Source: Bradyrhizobium sp. SRS-191 (lineage in GTDB: Bacteria > Pseudomonadota > Alphaproteobacteria > Rhizobiales > Xanthobacteraceae). From it: a stretch of 64,000 nucleotides of DNA. Where the stretch lies: NCBI RefSeq assembly GCF_024586915.1, contig NZ_JANBVS010000005.1, positions 1 through 64,000 of the forward strand, read 5' to 3'. Below are positions 62,106 through 64,000 of the stretch, one piece after another. Within the stretch, counting starts at the first letter, position 1; each line of letters begins with the position of its first letter. The notes beneath the pieces were generated by a model. That model saw only the letters and a list, made by a program, of their open reading frames with translations, made no database searches and was not told the DNA's origin. The translations under genes were made by a program, and so were the position numbers.

Positions 62106-63344
62106 ATGACCTTTGCCACGGGCAAGGGACTGACGCGCCTTGCCGCCGTCGGCCTCGTTGCCAGCCTTGTTACCAGCCTTGCCGCCCTCACCGCCGCCCC
62201 TGCCCGCGCCCAGGCGCCGCTCAAGATCGGCGTGCTCAGCGACTTCTCGTCGGTCTATTCGGACATCGGCGGCCAGGGCAATCTGGAGGCCACCAAGCTT
62301 GCGATCGAGGAGTTCGGCGGCACCATGTTCGGCAAGCCGATCGAGGTGATCAGCGCCGACCCGCAGAACAAGGCCGACATCGCCGCCACGATCGTGCGCA
62401 AATGGTACGAGAACGAGGCCGTCGACATGGTCATCGACATGCCGACCTCGGCCACCGCGCTCGCCGGGATGGAGATGTCGAAGCAGTTCGAGAAGCTGAT
62501 GATCGTGACGGATGCCGCGAGTTCCGACATCACCGGCAAATCCTGCTCGCCCTACACCATCCACTGGACTTACGACACCTACGGCAACGCCCACACGGTC
62601 GGCCAGGCCATCGTCAAGAACGGCGGCGACACTTGGTTCTTCGTCACCGCGGACTACCTGTTCGGCCATTCGATCGAGCGCGACACCGGCGACGTCGTGC
62701 GCGCGGCCGGCGGCAAGGTGGTCGGCAGCGCCAGGCATCCCCTGAACAACCAGGACTTCTCGTCCTTCCTGCTGCAGGCGCAGGCCAGCAAGGCCAAGAT
62801 CATCGGCATGGCCAATGGCGGCGGCGACACCATCAACACCATCAAGCAGGCGGCCGAGTTCGGCATCGTCGCCGGCGGCCAGAACCTCGCCGGCATCGTG
62901 ATGTTCATCTCGGACATCCACAGCCTCGGCCTGAAGCTGGCCCAGGGCCTGATCATCACCGAGGCCTATTATTGGGACCTCAACGACCGCACCCGCGCCT
63001 TCGGCAAGAAGTTCTTCGACAGGATGAAGCGGATGCCGACCATGAACCAGGCGGCGACCTACAGCGCCACGCTGCATTATCTCAACGCGGTGAAGGCCGC
63101 CGGCACCCGCGACACCAAGCCGGTGCTCGCCAAGATGCGCGAGACCCCCGTGCGCGACGCCTTCACCGACAACGGCATCGTCCGCGAGGACGGCCGCATG
63201 GTGCACTCGATGTTCCTGTTCGAGGTCAAGAAGCCGGAGGAATCGAAGGGCCCGTGGGACTATTACAAGGTGCTGGCGGAGGTGCCCGGCGACCAGGTGT
63301 TCCGGCCGCTGAAGGACGGCAACTGCCCTTACGTGAAACAGTAG
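62106..63344 (+). CDS. ABC transporter substrate-binding protein, Leu/Ile/Val-binding type
   Basis: The 412-residue protein follows a clear SD (CAGGAGGAA) and has a Sec signal of about 35 residues ending ARAQAPLK. The mature part has the periplasmic binding protein type 1 fold: IGVLSDFSSVYSDIGGQGNLE, then FFVTADYLFGHSIERD. It belongs with branched-chain amino acid, amide and aromatic acid binding proteins; the ligand is unknown. No permease or ATPase partner is nearby, so it is an orphan in this window. It is on the opposite strand between secE and tRNA-Trp. A nine-base-pair hairpin at about 63366-63388 may end its transcript. Confidence 0.92.
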   Translation: MTFATGKGLTRLAAVGLVASLVTSLAALTAAPARAQAPLKIGVLSDFSSVYSDIGGQGNLEATKLAIEEFGGTMFGKPIEVISADPQNKADIAATIVRKWYENEAVDMVIDMPTSATALAGMEMSKQFEKLMIVTDAASSDITGKSCSPYTIHWTYDTYGNAHTVGQAIVKNGGDTWFFVTADYLFGHSIERDTGDVVRAAGGKVVGSARHPLNNQDFSSFLLQAQASKAKIIGMANGGGDTINTIKQAAEFGIVAGGQNLAGIVMFISDIHSLGLKLAQGLIITEAYYWDLNDRTRAFGKKFFDRMKRMPTMNQAATYSATLHYLNAVKAAGTRDTKPVLAKMRETPVRDAFTDNGIVREDGRMVHSMFLFEVKKPEESKGPWDYYKVLAEVPGDQVFRPLKDGNCPYVKQ

Positions 63345-63365
63345 GGACCCGCCAAAATGCGTTCG

Positions 63366-63388
63366 GGGCTCGCAGATCGCGGGCCCCG
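63366..63388 (+). terminator. Possible terminator hairpin after the binding protein
   Basis: GGGGCTCGC and GCGGGCCCC pair around AGATC (nine pairs with one G-U). No T-run follows, so the assignment is weak. Confidence 0.35.
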
Positions 63389-63448
63389 GCCAAACTGTCT
63401 TCGTCGATTTTGGTGTTAAGTGCTTGATCTCGCTGGCAGCCATCTCGC

Positions 63449-63524
63449 TGGCAGGAGTGGAGAGGCTCGAACTCCCAACCCCCGGTTTTGGAGACCGGTG
63501 CTCTACCAATTGAGCTACACTCCT
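63449..63524 (-). tRNA. trnW: tRNA-Trp (CCA)
   Basis: The minus strand gives a complete cloverleaf: acceptor AGGAGTG/CACTCCT, D-arm GCTC..GAGC, anticodon stem CCGGT/ACCGG with loop CTCCAAA (anticodon CCA), T-arm GGGAG/CTCTC with TTCGAGC. The discriminator G and the CCA end are encoded. Its place upstream of secE is ancestral in proteobacteria, though here a gene intervenes. Confidence 0.97.
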
Positions 63525-63576
63525 AGCGAGCCGGGACTGCGTCGCCGGTTCGGGCGCTTTCAAGCATAGACCTCCC

Positions 63577-63600
63577 CCCCAATGCAAGGGTGCATTGGGG
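63577..63600. repeat. Ten-base-pair perfect inverted repeat
   Basis: CCCCAATGCA and TGCATTGGGG are separated by AGGG. It lies 52 bases upstream of tRNA-Trp and 75 bases before the serine hydrolase gene. No T-run is present on either side, so it may be an operator rather than a terminator. Confidence 0.6.
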
Positions 63601-63674
63601 CAAATCGACTGGTCAGGCCACAACTTCCACGCCAGACTTGATGCAAACCGACAACATGACCCCAGGGAGAGCCC

Positions 63675-64000
63675 ATGACCCCGTCCCCCGCCCCCAGCAT
63701 GCCGCTGTCCGCGCTCCGCTCCCTGAGCCCGCCGCTGCCGGATGACCGGCCGGAGGCGCTTGGACTGTCGCCCACGCGGTTGCAGCGGGCCTCGGACGCC
63801 TTCAAGCGCGAGGTCGACAAGGGCACGATCCCCGGCGCGACCCTGCTGGTCGGCCGCCGCGGCCGGATCGGCTGGTTCGATGCCATTGGCCGGCAGTCGC
63901 CGGATCAGGACACGCCAATGCGGCCTGATTCGATCTTCCGCATCTTCTCGATGACCAAGCCGATCGTCTCGCTCGGGATCATGATGCTGGCCGAGGACGG
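63675..64000 (+). CDS. Serine hydrolase of the beta-lactamase (class C) family, partial
   Basis: The gene starts after AGGGAGA at 63675 and runs off the right edge; 108 complete codons are visible. The segment DKGTIPGATLLVGRRG, then PDSIFRIFSMTKPIVSLGI, carries the catalytic Ser-x-x-Lys as SMTK (about residue 93). This is typical of class C-like esterases and D-aminopeptidases rather than true AmpC enzymes. There is no obvious signal peptide, so it may be cytosolic. The C-terminal Tyr-x-Asn motif lies outside the window. Confidence 0.88.
   Translation, partial: MTPSPAPSMPLSALRSLSPPLPDDRPEALGLSPTRLQRASDAFKREVDKGTIPGATLLVGRRGRIGWFDAIGRQSPDQDTPMRPDSIFRIFSMTKPIVSLGIMMLAED

Overview
The window is chromosomal DNA from a GC-rich alphaproteobacterium. 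The ribosomal protein sequences, the long rpoB and rpoC products, an encoded tRNA-Trp at the head of secE-nusG, and several families of palindromic intergenic repeats point to Bradyrhizobium or a close relative in the Nitrobacteraceae. The genus call rests on recognition only; no search was run.

Positions 1 to about 21,800 are an accessory metabolic region: a Kef/YbaL-type antiporter, a DinB-fold protein, a GNAT acetyltransferase, a thiolase-like enzyme, a D-erythronate dehydrogenase-like protein, a complete sugar-type ABC importer (ATPase, Tat-exported binding protein, two permeases), a divergent LacI-family regulator, an IlvD/Edd sugar-acid dehydratase, two short-chain dehydrogenases, a ClC transporter, a DUF1330 protein, a third short-chain dehydrogenase and a methyl-accepting chemotaxis protein. 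The importer, regulator, dehydratase and dehydrogenases look like one sugar or sugar-acid catabolic locus. Two LacI-type palindromes and a triple tandem repeat lie in or beside its intergenic spaces.

Positions about 22,000 to 41,200 hold the S10-spc-alpha and str clusters on the minus strand. In transcription order they read rpsL, rpsG, fusA, tuf, rpsJ, rplC, rplD, rplW, rplB, rpsS, rplV, rpsC, rplP, rpmC, rpsQ, rplN, rplX, rplE, rpsN, rpsH, rplF, rplR, rpsE, rpmD, rplO, secY, adk, rpsM, rpsK, rpoA, rplQ, ending in a strong terminator. Adenylate kinase carries an unusual histone-H1-like lysine/alanine tail.

Positions about 42,000 to 47,700 separate rpoC from rpsL. They hold a FAD-dependent oxidoreductase (plus strand), an ABC exporter with acidic runs, and an amine oxidase fused to a methyltransferase-like domain (both minus). 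The oxidoreductase and the exporter overlap tail to tail, so one repetitive stretch encodes poly-Ser on one strand and poly-Asp/Glu on the other.

Positions about 48,000 to 63,500 are the rpoC, rpoB, rplL, rplJ, rplA, rplK, nusG, secE, trnW block, all on the minus strand. A 2-hydroxyacid dehydrogenase sits between rplA and rplJ, and an opposite-strand periplasmic binding protein sits between trnW and secE. The window ends inside a plus-strand serine beta-lactamase-family gene. I found no CRISPR array, insertion sequence, prophage or rRNA gene.
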